Assembly: GCA_945862145.1 (NCBI GenBank)
Contig: CAMAXE010000029.1
Span: forward strand, 1 to 53,328
Origin: Klebsiella pneumoniae
GTDB taxonomy: Bacteria > Pseudomonadota > Gammaproteobacteria > Pseudomonadales > UBA5518
DNA: 53,328 bases
Direction: 5' to 3'
The position numbers and the translations under genes are program-made. The notes below the pieces were generated by a model. The model was not told the origin of the DNA. It ran no database searches and was given only the letters and a program-made list of their open reading frames with translations. Below, one piece after another: positions 6,068 to 14,937 of the stretch. Positions within the stretch are counted from its first letter, which is position 1. Each line of letters opens with the position of its first letter.

Positions 6068-6931
6068 TCAGTGATACCGGGCACTCATGTGGCGCGCCGC
6101 GGACTGCACGGTATTGTGGATCAGCATGGTGACGGTCATGGGGCCCACGCCGCCGGGCACCGGGGTGATGTAGGAGGCCTTCTGGCGCACGCCCTCGAAG
6201 TCCACGTCACCCACCAGGCGGCCGTCTGGCAGGCGGTTGATGCCCACGTCGATCACCACCGCGCCGGTGCGCACCATCTGCGGAAGGATGAGGTTAGGAC
6301 GACCAGCCGCCACCACGAGTATGTCGGCCAGAATGGTGAACTGTGCGAGGTCGCGGGTCTTGGCGTGGCAGATGCAAACCGTCGCGTCACGTTGCATCAG
6401 CATGAGCGCCATGGGCTTGCCGACGATATTGCTCGCACCCACCACCACCACGTTCTGTCCCTCGATGGGGATGTTCTCGTGCTCCAGCATTTTCTGAACG
6501 CCGAAGGGCGTGCAGGGAGGGAACACCGTGTCGCCCATCACGAGGCCGCCCACGTTGTAGAGGTGGAAGCCATCGACGTCCTTGTTCCTCGAAATGGCAC
6601 CCAGCACGCGACGGACATCGAAGGCGGGAGGCAGCGGCAACTGCACGAGGATGCCGTGCACTGCGGGGTCGTCGTTCAGGGCGCGGATACGTGCTTCGAT
6701 GATGGCGTCTTCGGTATCGGCAGGGAAGGCGTGCACGGTGGAGGCGATGCCTACCTCGCTGCAGGCCTTCACCTTGTTGGTCACGTAGACCCGGGACGCC
6801 GCGTTATCACCGACGATGATCACGGCGAGCCCCGGCCGCTGACCCCGCTCAACCAGGGACTCCACCTGCTCGCGCAGCTCCCCGCGGACCTTGAGCGCCA
6901 CGGCTTTTCCGTCGATGACCTTTGCAACCAT
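6068..6931 (-). CDS. folD: Bifunctional methylenetetrahydrofolate dehydrogenase / cyclohydrolase
   Basis: A 287-residue cytosolic enzyme. It interconverts 5,10-methylene-THF, 5,10-methenyl-THF and 10-formyl-THF with NADP, feeding purine and formyl-Met-tRNA synthesis. The signature Y49-V-T-N-K53 holds the catalytic Tyr/Lys pair. VQLPLPP is visible near residue 118, and an NADP-binding GASNIVGKPMALMLM segment follows. The ending ITPVPGGVGPMTVTMLIHNT is characteristic. Length matches the family. It stands alone between two copies of the repeat family (an intact one downstream, a fragment upstream). Confidence 0.97.
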   Translation of the reverse strand: MVAKVIDGKAVALKVRGELREQVESLVERGQRPGLAVIIVGDNAASRVYVTNKVKACSEVGIASTVHAFPADTEDAIIEARIRALNDDPAVHGILVQLPLPPAFDVRRVLGAISRNKDVDGFHLYNVGGLVMGDTVFPPCTPFGVQKMLEHENIPIEGQNVVVVGASNIVGKPMALMLMQRDATVCICHAKTRDLAQFTILADILVVAAGRPNLILPQMVRTGAVVIDVGINRLPDGRLVGDVDFEGVRQKASYITPVPGGVGPMTVTMLIHNTVQSAARHMSARYH

Positions 6932-6957
6932 GACTCACGCGTCTCTTGTGATGTTGT

Positions 6958-6980
6958 GCGGGGCTCTGGCAGATCGCAAA
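6958..6980. mobile_element. Fragment of the 130-bp element
   Basis: GGGGCTCTGGCAGATCGC matches the left interior of the 130-bp element (compare about 5910-5932). Neither terminal repeat is present. It lies in the gap between folD and the small membrane-protein gene, in which no gene is seen (6932-7049). Confidence 0.45.
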
Positions 6981-7049
6981 GGAACGATGCGCGTCGTCTT
7001 GGAGCCGCCAAGGAAGCGAACCACGACGAGACTGCGCATGGACATGGAC

Positions 7050-7460
7050 TTATCGGTTCGGCGGCTTGTTGGGGTAACGCTTTTCCCAATGATCAAGGAA
7101 GCGGTTGACGTGCGTCATCGCCCCACGAAGAGCTTTGGGAGGATTGCCCTGGCGCCATTTTTCCACCCGGTCGCGATTGCCCGGCCAGAGGGCAAAAACG
7201 CCCATCAACAGAAAGGGAGTTCCCGGCACACCGGGAATCGCCAATCCCACCGCGCCGGCGGAGATCAACACCCAGGCCACGTTTTTGGGCAAAGGCGCCA
7301 CCGGATCCACCAGTTCTCCTTCGATGCCTTTTTCTACCGGGTCGATGACGGGATCCGGGGTCTCTATCGGTTGTTCCACGGGTGATTCCCGCCGAACGGC
7401 AGGCTTGCGTGCCGCCGGTGTAAGACGGCTGCGGCTTTTGGGCTTTTCTGGTTCGCTCAT
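7050..7460 (-). CDS. Small membrane protein with PGVPGTPF motif (DUF454/PGPGW-like)
   Basis: A 136-residue protein. The first 55 residues are polar and proline-rich (SEPEKPKSRSRLTPAARKPA). A single long hydrophobic segment follows (VAWVLISAGAVGLAIPGVPG, then TPFLLMGVFALW), and the end is a basic cytosolic tail (NRDRVEKWRQGNPPKALRG). The helix-PG-PGTPF-helix layout resembles small inner-membrane families such as YbaN (DUF454) or PGPGW. I cannot choose between them. No role is known and neighbours give no hint. Confidence 0.6.
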   Translation of the reverse strand: MSEPEKPKSRSRLTPAARKPAVRRESPVEQPIETPDPVIDPVEKGIEGELVDPVAPLPKNVAWVLISAGAVGLAIPGVPGTPFLLMGVFALWPGNRDRVEKWRQGNPPKALRGAMTHVNRFLDHWEKRYPNKPPNR

Positions 7461-7755
7461 GTTCTTAACCTCAAAGGCCTGTCCGGACCTTGAATTTCAC
7501 GCAGAGAGTTCGATGTTTTTGGCTAAGCCCGACGGACTCCCATAGTAGCCAGAATACGGGATGTGATGCTGTTCAACAGGCCCGCACAGCCGCCGACGAT
7601 GCAGCCTCAACTCCCTAATAAGGCTTGCGGCTCGAGCGGGGTTGAAGCCGCGACTGACGTTGACTGGTCCCGGTCATTGCAGAACACGGCGGTCCGGTTG
7701 AGAAACCGGCCTCGAATTCCTCGTCCTCTGGGAGCAGGTCAAAAGAGTAAGTCTT

Positions 7756-7779
7756 AATCCCGTCGACTTCGACGGGATT
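7756..7779. repeat. Perfect 11-bp inverted repeat in gene-free stretch
   Basis: AATCCCGTCGA (7756-7766) and TCGACGGGATT (7769-7779) are separated by two bases, so the sequence is nearly a perfect palindrome. No T-run follows. The gap 7461-7847 holds no convincing gene. The symmetry fits a protein-binding site or an element end. Confidence 0.45.
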
Positions 7780-7847
7780 GGAAGGCAGACCGGTCTGATA
7801 AGTTTAGCCCTCAGCCCGAAGCGGCAGGGCTCTCCATCGAGATCAAG

Positions 7848-7935
7848 CAGAGATCGGAAGCCAGCTGCAGGCAATGATCAAAGGCACTGGCGAGACGCGG
7901 CAGGCAAGACTATGAAAAATGGAAGACCTGACCCC
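7848..7935. mobile_element. Right part of the 130-bp element
   Basis: Starting near GCAGAGATCGGAAGCCAGC the sequence follows the 130-bp element through GGCAATGATCAAAGGCACTGG to AAGACCTGACCCC (7923-7935). The left end is missing. Its ATGAAAAATGG supplies the in-frame ATG at 7912 to the HsdR remnant that begins just beyond it. Confidence 0.65.
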
Positions 7936-7962
7936 GTTCGTACCGGGAGTGCGCCAGATACC

Positions 7963-8361
7963 CGCAAGCAGTTACTTCAAGGGCTCTCGGAGCGGGGCTT
8001 TGGCCATGCCCAGCTCACGGAGATGCAGCGCATCATCGAAGCCGAGGCGAGTGATCTGTTCGACGTGCTGGCCCACGTGGCCTATGCGAAAGCACCCGTA
8101 ACGCGGGAGGTGCGAGCCAATAGTGCCCGTGCTCAGTTCGGACTGGCTTTTAACTACAAGCAGCAGCAGTTTCTGGATTTTGTGCTGCAGCACTACGTAG
8201 CCGTGGGTGTGGAAGAGCTGGATCCGGACAAGCTCACGCCGCTGCTACAGCTCCGGTATCACAACTCCATCTCCGACGCCTTGGCAGAGCTAGGGCAAGC
8301 TGCACAGGTACGTGAGCTCTTTGCGGGATTTCAGAAGTACCTTTACATGCAGTCGGCGTGA
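7963..8361 (+). pseudogene. C-terminal remnant of type I restriction subunit HsdR
   Basis: About 132 residues match the extreme C terminus of HsdR, the translocase/nuclease subunit of type I restriction systems. Visible are QLLQGLSERGFG, the SDLFDVLAHVAYA segment, QQQFLDFVLQHYVAVGVEEL, and the ending FAGFQKYLYMQ. Nothing of the PD-ExK nuclease or helicase motors remains, so it cannot restrict. The frame is still open and joined to an ATG (7912) given by the repeat element, adding MKNGRPDPVRTG. No hsdM or hsdS is in the window. Confidence 0.8.
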
Positions 8362-8396
8362 GGGTGTTTGGGCCCGGTTGGCGTCTTGGTATGTCT

Positions 8397-8546
8397 TCAG
8401 TGCCCCGTGTAGGACAGCAGATCCTTGGCGTCATGCGCCCGACTCTCGCCAAAGCGCGATCTGAACTCACGCTCGACGAAGGGCATAAGCCCAACCTTGA
8501 GCTGCTCCAGACCTTTGCCGACCCGTTCATCATTGCTGATTGCCAT
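8397..8546 (-). pseudogene. N-terminal fragment of an Swt1/HEPN-type defence-associated protein
   Basis: A 49-residue frame starts at the ATG at 8546 and stops at 8397-8399. Its opening, MAISNDERVGKGLEQLKVGL followed by MPFVEREF, closely follows the start I recall for Swt1-family HEPN proteins (consensus AxSNHERVGKALELLxxGL.PFVERE). Those are large proteins encoded in defence islands with DUF499 ATPases or restriction genes. Here the frame ends soon after, so this is a remnant. It lies 14 bp downstream of the zeta-like toxin gene on the same strand and next to the HsdR remnant. Confidence 0.45.
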
Positions 8547-8560
8547 GGCGTTCCTCGCCG

Positions 8561-9178
8561 CTAACCGGCGTTACCCTCCGCCAGCTCCTGCAAGATCGCC
8601 TGTGCCCAGGGGTTGATCTCGCCATAGCGTTTGAACACGAGGCCATCGCGCAAGCGGAACAGCAGTCTTGCGGGCTGGTCGTCGACGGAGTTGTCGTAGA
8701 CATAGGCCCGATCGACGCTGCGCACGACTACCGCACAGTTTGCGATCGACCGCGCATAGCGGGAAATGATCTTGCCTATGGGCACCTCATGCCCGCCCTC
8801 GAGAATTCGCATCGCAACGCGCTTGGCATTTATCGATGGGTCATCGGTACCGATGAAGAAGAGGCGCACGAAGTAGCCGAGCGACCTGGCGCGTTCGATG
8901 AAGTCGATTTTGTCCGGCATCGACAAAACCGTCTCGAATGCCAGGCTGCGCCCTGCACTCAAACACGCCTCGCGGCGCTCTTGGGCAAGACGGGCCGCCC
9001 TACCGACAGCGTCGGCCGAGTTCCAATCCCCGAACTCGTCGCGGGCAATGTAGTCGGGATTGATGTACTCGCATCCTTCCATCCACCGATGCCGCAGCAG
9101 CTGCTCGGTGATCGAGGTCTTGCCCGTACCATTGGGCCCGGCAACGACAATAAGTCGCGGCCTTTCTGGCGTACTCAC
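8561..9178 (-). CDS. Zeta-toxin-like P-loop kinase
   Basis: A 205-residue P-loop protein of the zeta-toxin/AAA kinase type. The Walker A motif GPNGTGKT is at residues 14-21. YINPDYIARDEF (about 38-49) resembles the zeta substrate/catalytic segment. LAFETVLSMPDKIDFIERAR and a central basic FFIGTDDPSINAKRVAMRI follow. Zeta toxins phosphorylate UDP-activated sugars; this smaller chromosomal group is less well characterised, so the substrate is inferred only. The start overlaps the stop of the upstream 60-residue gene by 4 bp, the usual antitoxin-toxin order. Confidence 0.8.
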   Translation of the reverse strand: MSTPERPRLIVVAGPNGTGKTSITEQLLRHRWMEGCEYINPDYIARDEFGDWNSADAVGRAARLAQERREACLSAGRSLAFETVLSMPDKIDFIERARSLGYFVRLFFIGTDDPSINAKRVAMRILEGGHEVPIGKIISRYARSIANCAVVVRSVDRAYVYDNSVDDQPARLLFRLRDGLVFKRYGEINPWAQAILQELAEGNAG

Positions 9179-9357
9179 AGCTCGGGCCTGCGCTTGCGCG
9201 CGGCTGTGATTTCCTCGCGAACGCGCAGCATCACGGCTTGGCGTGCCGTCGCGGACCGTTCCTTTGCCTCCTTGACGACGTCGGCCATCAGCAACGAGAG
9301 ATCCTCGTCTGTCGGTTCCTTCTCGATGTCATTCAAGTCGAAGCGGCGATTGCTCAT
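9175..9357 (-). CDS. Small antitoxin-like partner of the zeta-like kinase
   Basis: A 60-residue hydrophilic protein. The start is set at the ATG at 9357 (MSNRRFDLNDIEKEPTDEDL); the frame upstream to 9447 has no coding character. The body is predicted helical and mixed-charge (LMADVVKEAKERSATARQAV) with a basic C terminus (AARKRRPEL). It overlaps the kinase start as ATGA, so it is translationally coupled and very probably the antitoxin. I recognise no named family. No DNA-binding motif is apparent. Confidence 0.65.
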   Translation of the reverse strand: MSNRRFDLNDIEKEPTDEDLSLLMADVVKEAKERSATARQAVMLRVREEITAARKRRPEL

Positions 9358-9506
9358 CGGTGTTCCCCTCCTGTCGATACCGTTCTCGTGAAGTCTACTC
9401 GGCCGTGAACAGATCGCCGCCGCACCTTCGCCACCGCTTTCAGGCACCCATTTAAACCCAGGCGTTAGCGCAGAAGAATGAATGTCTTGGGGTATCAGGG
9501 AGGGAA

Positions 9507-9580
9507 TGGAGCGGGTGGAGGGAATCGAACCCTCGCTATCAGCTTGGGAAGCTGAAGTTCTGCCATTGAACTACACCCGC
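9507..9580 (-). tRNA. tRNA-Gly (anticodon CCC)
   Basis: The minus strand folds as a 74-nt tRNA. The acceptor is GCGGGTG/CACCCGC, the D stem GTTC/GAAC, and the anticodon stem TCAGC/GCTGA with loop TTCCCAA (anticodon CCC). The T arm is GAGGG-TTCGATT-CCCTC, followed by discriminator T and encoded CCA. It reads GGG glycine codons. Confidence 0.96.
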
Positions 9581-9667
9581 GTACATCGACATTGCGTCAC
9601 GGCCGCCGGGCCACAACGCGGAGGCATCATACTTCAGGGCCACGCCCGGTAAAACCGCGGCGGCGGC

Positions 9668-10372
9668 TCAGTTGTCTTCCTCGCCCTTGTGCATCATCTC
9701 GCGCTGCAGCTCGAAACAGGCCGCCTGCAGGTGCTGCCGGTCGGTTGCGCGCACGTCCAGGAACTCGAAGCTCACCAGAACGCTCTCGTCTCGCTGGTGC
9801 ACGCGGCGCACGATGGCATCGAGCGCCAGACTGTGTCGCCCCAGATCAATGACGCCCTCGATGCGATCGTCTTTCCTGGGTAGTGGCCGCCCGAAGCGCC
9901 ACGTGATCTCGGCGCCCGCGACGCTCAGGTTGGAGACGGGGCGAACCGAGCCCTCGGGAAGATAGCGATCACCGCAGCGGCTCAGTTCATACGTAATGCC
10001 GTTGTCGGAGGGCACATCCACGCGAAAATCCCGACGCATCTGGGCGCGGTAGATGGGCGTGCCGATGTGAAACACCAGCCCCAGCGACGAAGCCTCCTCG
10101 AACACGCCGGTCATGCGGTAGCGCCCGTCGGGCAGGGTGCAGCGGATCTCCACCGTGGTGCCCGGGGGCGGCGGATCGCCCATGCCCGGCGTCCACTCCA
10201 CACGGATACGCCGGTCGCCCGCGTCCACTACCTTGAAAGAGGCCTGCTCGGTCTGCCACGCGGGTGAGGACATGAGCACGGTGGAGGCCATCATCATGTC
10301 GATGATGCCCGCCTGCAGCACGGGCGAGTTGACCGCTTCGTTGGGTTCGGCAAGGCCTGCTGCTGTGGACAT
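9668..10372 (-). CDS. PilZ-domain (c-di-GMP binding) protein
   Basis: About 234 residues from the ATG at 10372; a GTG at 10387 is an alternative and neither has a clear RBS. The layout resembles YcgR: an N-terminal beta-rich domain (residues about 15-110) followed by a PilZ domain. The c-di-GMP contacts are visible: R113-R-D-F-R117 (RxxxR) and N148-L-S-V-A-G153 (the [DN]xSxxG motif). It probably acts as a c-di-GMP effector on motility or envelope functions. No flagellar genes are near. A FimX-like c-di-GMP protein lies at 43022-45040. Confidence 0.8.
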   Translation of the reverse strand: MSTAAGLAEPNEAVNSPVLQAGIIDMMMASTVLMSSPAWQTEQASFKVVDAGDRRIRVEWTPGMGDPPPPGTTVEIRCTLPDGRYRMTGVFEEASSLGLVFHIGTPIYRAQMRRDFRVDVPSDNGITYELSRCGDRYLPEGSVRPVSNLSVAGAEITWRFGRPLPRKDDRIEGVIDLGRHSLALDAIVRRVHQRDESVLVSFEFLDVRATDRQHLQAACFELQREMMHKGEEDN

Positions 10373-10444
10373 GGATATCGGGTGCACGAATTATTTGGGA
10401 CGATTAAGGCGGTAAAGCGGCTGCGGGTCAATTGCCCGAACGTG

Positions 10445-11107
10445 CTACGCCGGCCGCCCGAAACGCCGGTAGCCGCCGCCAACCAGCCCATCCACCCAGG
10501 CCTCGCAGATCTGCATGCCCTGCTCGCGGCTGAAGCTGCTCGAGCTCAGGCTGTACTCGAGCCAGAGGCCGTCGAGCATCGCCGCCAGGGCAACCGCCGC
10601 CAGGTCCCCGTCGAAGCGCTCCCAGCCCTGCTCTTGGGCAAGCTGCATCAGCGCCTGCGCGAGGGTGGCGCGGTAGTCGCCATAGGATTGTTCGTGCGCG
10701 CGTACCATCGGCTCGGCGCTCTTGGTGGCGCCCCAGAAGGCGAGGTAGGCGTCGAGCAACCCGGCATCGAAGATGTCATCGGCAAAGGATGCGCGGATGA
10801 ACGCGCTGAGCCGCGAGCGGCCGTCGTTGGCGGCGGTATCGATGGCGTGGCGCAGCTGCCCGGTTACCCGTTGCGTGAGCCACAGGTAGGTCTCGGTGAC
10901 GAGGTCGTCCTTGCTGCGGTAGTGGTGGTTGATCAGGCCGATCGACACCCCGGCCTCGGCGCATATCCGGCGTATCGAGGTGCCCTCGAAACCGTGTTTC
11001 TGCAGGCAGCGAAACGTGGCCTCGACGAGCAGTGCGCGGCGCTGGGCCGGCTCCATGCGGTTGAATCGTGCCTCGCGCTTGCCTGCCACGGCTGGCGATG
11101 TGGGCAT
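10445..11107 (-). CDS. TetR-family regulator, BetI-like
   Basis: A 220-residue TetR regulator. The HTH lies in residues about 25-70: RRALLVEATFRCLQKHGFEG, then TSIRRICAEAGVSIGLINHHYRSKDDL. The C-terminal half (FWGATKSAEPM, LDGLWLEYSLSS) resembles the BetI ligand domain. BetI controls choline-to-betaine genes, but no bet genes are near, so the ligand is open. The gene starts 5 bp after the dnaB stop on the same strand and may be co-transcribed. Confidence 0.85.
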   Translation of the reverse strand: MPTSPAVAGKREARFNRMEPAQRRALLVEATFRCLQKHGFEGTSIRRICAEAGVSIGLINHHYRSKDDLVTETYLWLTQRVTGQLRHAIDTAANDGRSRLSAFIRASFADDIFDAGLLDAYLAFWGATKSAEPMVRAHEQSYGDYRATLAQALMQLAQEQGWERFDGDLAAVALAAMLDGLWLEYSLSSSSFSREQGMQICEAWVDGLVGGGYRRFGRPA

Positions 11108-11112
11108 GGGCG

Positions 11113-12507
<1,395 letters not shown>

Positions 12508-12632
12508 GGTGAATGCCGTGTCTTATGGGGAAGTGATAGTCCCACCGGCCAAAAACAGCTGTCAACCGGGCTACCGTCCACGCGCATGAGGCGCCTGAAC
12601 GGCGCCTGTATGCCCGGGCTGGCTGGAGCAGC

Positions 12633-12654
12633 GGGTCGGGCCGGAGCCCGACCC
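12633..12654. terminator. Strong hairpin between rplI and dnaB
   Basis: GGGTCGGGC (12633-12641) and GCCCGACCC (12646-12654) form a perfect 9-bp stem with a CGGA tetraloop. It begins 8 bp after the rplI stop on the minus strand. There is no T-run, so it is more likely an RNA-stabilising or attenuating structure than a classic terminator. A second small stem (GGCGCC repeated around 12594 and 12606) follows. Confidence 0.4.
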
Positions 12655-12661
12655 CCGCACA

Positions 12662-13111
12662 TCAGCCTACAACCACCGAAACGGTGACGGTGGCGGTGAC
12701 GTCGGAGTGCAGTTGCACGTCGATCTGGTAATCGCCGATGGCGCGGATCACGCCGTTGGGCATGCGCACTTCGCTCTTGCCCACTTCGTTGCCCGTGGCG
12801 GTGATGGCATCCGCGACGTCGCGGGTGCCAATCGAGCCGAAGAGCTTGCCTTCATCGCCGGCGTTGGCCGCGATGATGACCTTGAGACCGGAGAGCTTAT
12901 CGGCACGGGCCTGGGCCGCTGCCAGGCGCTCCATGGCTCCCTTCTCGAGCTCCACGCGCTTTGCCTCGAAGCGGGCCACGTTGCCGGTGGTAGCCGACAC
13001 AGCCTTGCCGTAGGGGATCAGGAAGTTGCGGCCGAAACCGCCCTTGACCCGCACCTTGTCACCGAGGTTGCCGAGCCCGCCGACTTTCTCGAGCAGAATG
13101 ATATCCATCAC
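12662..13111 (-). CDS. rplI: 50S ribosomal protein L9
   Basis: A 149-residue protein binding 23S rRNA near the L1 stalk. The start [20 protein letters not shown] is typical, followed by the [14 protein letters not shown] loop, a long connecting helix, and a C-terminal domain with [16 protein letters not shown]. Length is normal. It is the last ribosomal gene of the rpsF-rpsR-DUF2232-rplI run. Confidence 0.97.
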   Translation of the reverse strand: MMDIILLEKVGGLGNLGDKVRVKGGFGRNFLIPYGKAVSATTGNVARFEAKRVELEKGAMERLAAAQARADKLSGLKVIIAANAGDEGKLFGSIGTRDVADAITATGNEVGKSEVRMPNGVIRAIGDYQIDVQLHSDVTATVTVSVVVG

Positions 13112-13130
13112 ACGTGTCCTCGTTCTGAAC

Positions 13131-13997
13131 CTAGTCCTTGCCTGCGGGTGGCGACGCCATCCTCAGGAGCCGGCGGAGGTCTGCCAGAGCGTCTACCGCC
13201 GCCAGACCCACCACCATGTACTTTGCCGGAGACACCAGCAGCAGCGCCGCGTAGTAAAACCCCAGCATCCCGCCTGCACGCCGCTTCGACATCAGCGCGT
13301 GCAGCAGGCTAGTCCCGGCCACCAGCAGCGGCATCAGGAAGAGCCATGCCCAGACTTGCGTCTCGGGCGCCTGCAAGTGGAGCGAAGCCCCTGCTCCCAG
13401 CAACGCGAGTCCCGGCACACTCCGGAACCGGATCGCGTGGAATTCCTCGCGGAACCCACCCAGGTTGTAGAGCGTCGCCTGCCACCAGCGGGCGATCACC
13501 ATGCAGAGCGCCATCGTCAGCGCATGCATCACCGCAAAAATGCCCGCAATCTGCGGGACTCCCGGCACCTTCAGCTGCGCGGCGGCGGCCGGATCGGCCT
13601 GCTTCGCAACTTCGCTGAAGAACGCCTCAACCACCTTCTGGGTCATGGCCAGGTAATCATTGCCCAGCCAGAGCAGACCCATTCCGAGCAGCAAGCCCAT
13701 TGCGCTTGCTGCGGCAAGGGTAGAGGGCCACGATTGCGTGCCTCTCAGCACCAGTGCGGCCACCCATATCCCGGCTACCGCGGCGGCCGGGATGATCTCC
13801 CCTGCCCAGGCAAGCACCATGCACGGCAGCATTGCCCAGAGCGCGACCAGCCCACCCTCGATCGCGCCGCGCCGCAAGGTGACGAGCCCGATCACGGCGG
13901 CTCCCACCCAGAAAAACATCGGTACCATAGACGCGACCACTGCCACCAGCAGGGCTTGCCTGCGGCCGCACATCACGAATTCGGCCAATGCACGCAT
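13131..13997 (-). CDS. DUF2232 (YybS-like) membrane protein
   Basis: A 288-residue integral membrane protein with about eight hydrophobic segments, for example [40 protein letters not shown], and [19 protein letters not shown]. The position between rpsR and rplI and the length match DUF2232/YybS-type proteins. Their function is not established; they are suspected transport-related membrane components. It is embedded in a ribosomal-protein operon, so expression probably follows ribosome supply. Confidence 0.75.
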   Translation of the reverse strand: MRALAEFVMCGRRQALLVAVVASMVPMFFWVGAAVIGLVTLRRGAIEGGLVALWAMLPCMVLAWAGEIIPAAAVAGIWVAALVLRGTQSWPSTLAAASAMGLLLGMGLLWLGNDYLAMTQKVVEAFFSEVAKQADPAAAAQLKVPGVPQIAGIFAVMHALTMALCMVIARWWQATLYNLGGFREEFHAIRFRSVPGLALLGAGASLHLQAPETQVWAWLFLMPLLVAGTSLLHALMSKRRAGGMLGFYYAALLLVSPAKYMVVGLAAVDALADLRRLLRMASPPAGKD

Positions 13998-14044
13998 GGT
14001 GCGGTACCAAAACGGCTGCAGCCCTTGCGGGCGCAGCCAACGAC

Positions 14045-14272
14045 TCAGCGATGCTGGTCGGTGTAGGGAATCAGGGCCAGAAAACGCGCACGCTTGATGG
14101 CGGTCGAGAGTTGGCGCTGGTAGTTGGCCTTGGTGCCCGTGATGCGGCTCGGCACGATGGTGCCGGTCTCGCTGATGTACTCACGGAGCACGTCGAGGTC
14201 TTTGTAGTCGATTTCCTTCACGCCTTCGGCGGTGAAGCGGCAAAACTTGCGGCGGCGGAAAAAACGGGCCAT
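14045..14272 (-). CDS. rpsR: 30S ribosomal protein S18
   Basis: A 75-residue protein. It opens with [20 protein letters not shown], then [20 protein letters not shown], and ends in the conserved basic [20 protein letters not shown]. It binds 16S rRNA as a heterodimer with S6, encoded just upstream. Confidence 0.98.
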   Translation of the reverse strand: MARFFRRRKFCRFTAEGVKEIDYKDLDVLREYISETGTIVPSRITGTKANYQRQLSTAIKRARFLALIPYTDQHR

Positions 14273-14323
14273 GGCTCATTACTCCTGAATTTTTCGGGGG
14301 TCCACGTGCATCGGAAAGCTGCC

Positions 14324-14761
14324 TTAGTCGGCAGACATTCCCATGCCCTCGCCCTCTTCATCGCCCTGCTCCGAGGAGCGCTCCTGACGGGGCCGGCGGC
14401 GTCCATCGTCATCGCCACGCCCACGGCGGTCGCGACCCTCACGCTCTTGGCGCATGATCGGTGACTCGATGGTGACGGGCTCGTCGCGGCGCAGAATAAG
14501 ATGCCGCAGGATCGCGTCGTTGTAGCGGAACGTGGTCTCGAGTTCGCCGATGACGGCGTCGGTGGCTTCGACGTTCATCAGAACGTAGTGCGCCTTGTGG
14601 ACCTTGTTGATCAGGAATGCCAGCTGGCGGCGGCCCCAGTCTTCGAGGCGGTGAACCATGCCACCGTCTTTCTGGACGGCTTGGGTGTAGCGCTCGATCA
14701 TGCCCGGGACTTGCTCGCTTTGATCCGGGTGGACCAGAAAGACGATTTCATAGTGTCGCAT
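14324..14761 (-). CDS. rpsF: 30S ribosomal protein S6
   Basis: A 145-residue protein. It starts [20 protein letters not shown] and includes the [10 protein letters not shown] strand and [20 protein letters not shown]. The C-terminal extension from about residue 105 is long, basic then acidic ([17 protein letters not shown], ending [12 protein letters not shown]). Such tails occur in Gammaproteobacteria, and in E. coli the tail is glutamylated by RimK. It pairs with S18 in the ribosome. No priB lies between rpsF and rpsR. Confidence 0.97.
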   Translation of the reverse strand: MRHYEIVFLVHPDQSEQVPGMIERYTQAVQKDGGMVHRLEDWGRRQLAFLINKVHKAHYVLMNVEATDAVIGELETTFRYNDAILRHLILRRDEPVTIESPIMRQEREGRDRRGRGDDDGRRRPRQERSSEQGDEEGEGMGMSAD

Positions 14762-14784
14762 TGTCTCTCCCCGTGGTTTGGAAG

Positions 14785-14813
14785 CCTCCCGACGGAGCGG
14801 TGAGGCAAGGAGG
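14785..14813 (-). promoter_or_regulatory. Possible S6:S18 autoregulatory leader hairpin
   Basis: In the rpsF leader, CCTCC and GGAGG (14785-14789 and 14809-14813 on the plus strand) can pair, enclosing CACCG on the transcript strand. S6:S18 complexes repress their operon in several bacteria by binding a leader hairpin with an exposed CCG. The position, 24-52 nt before the rpsF ATG, fits. The match is short and I could not compare it with the family model. Confidence 0.3.
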
Positions 14814-14937
14814 TTCCCCGCAGGGTACCGCAGGGAGGGCGAATTCTAGAGAGGCAGGCGGGGCTGAGGCAACCCGGATTGTGCGGATTTTGCACACCAG
14901 TGCTGCATAGCGATGCAGGCAGCGGCGCAATCGGTGC

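Noticed and set aside
7912-7962. The MKNGRPDP opening as the natural start of a gene
   Set aside because: This sequence is the right end of the 130-bp repeat element, so it is not part of the original hsdR gene.
10445-11107. A choline/betaine (bet) operon regulator
   Set aside because: The protein is BetI-like, but no choline oxidation genes are present, so the specific name is not supported.
12633-12654. CRISPR or repeat array between rplI and dnaB
   Set aside because: There is a single hairpin with no regularly spaced repeat units. I saw no CRISPR-like array anywhere in the window.
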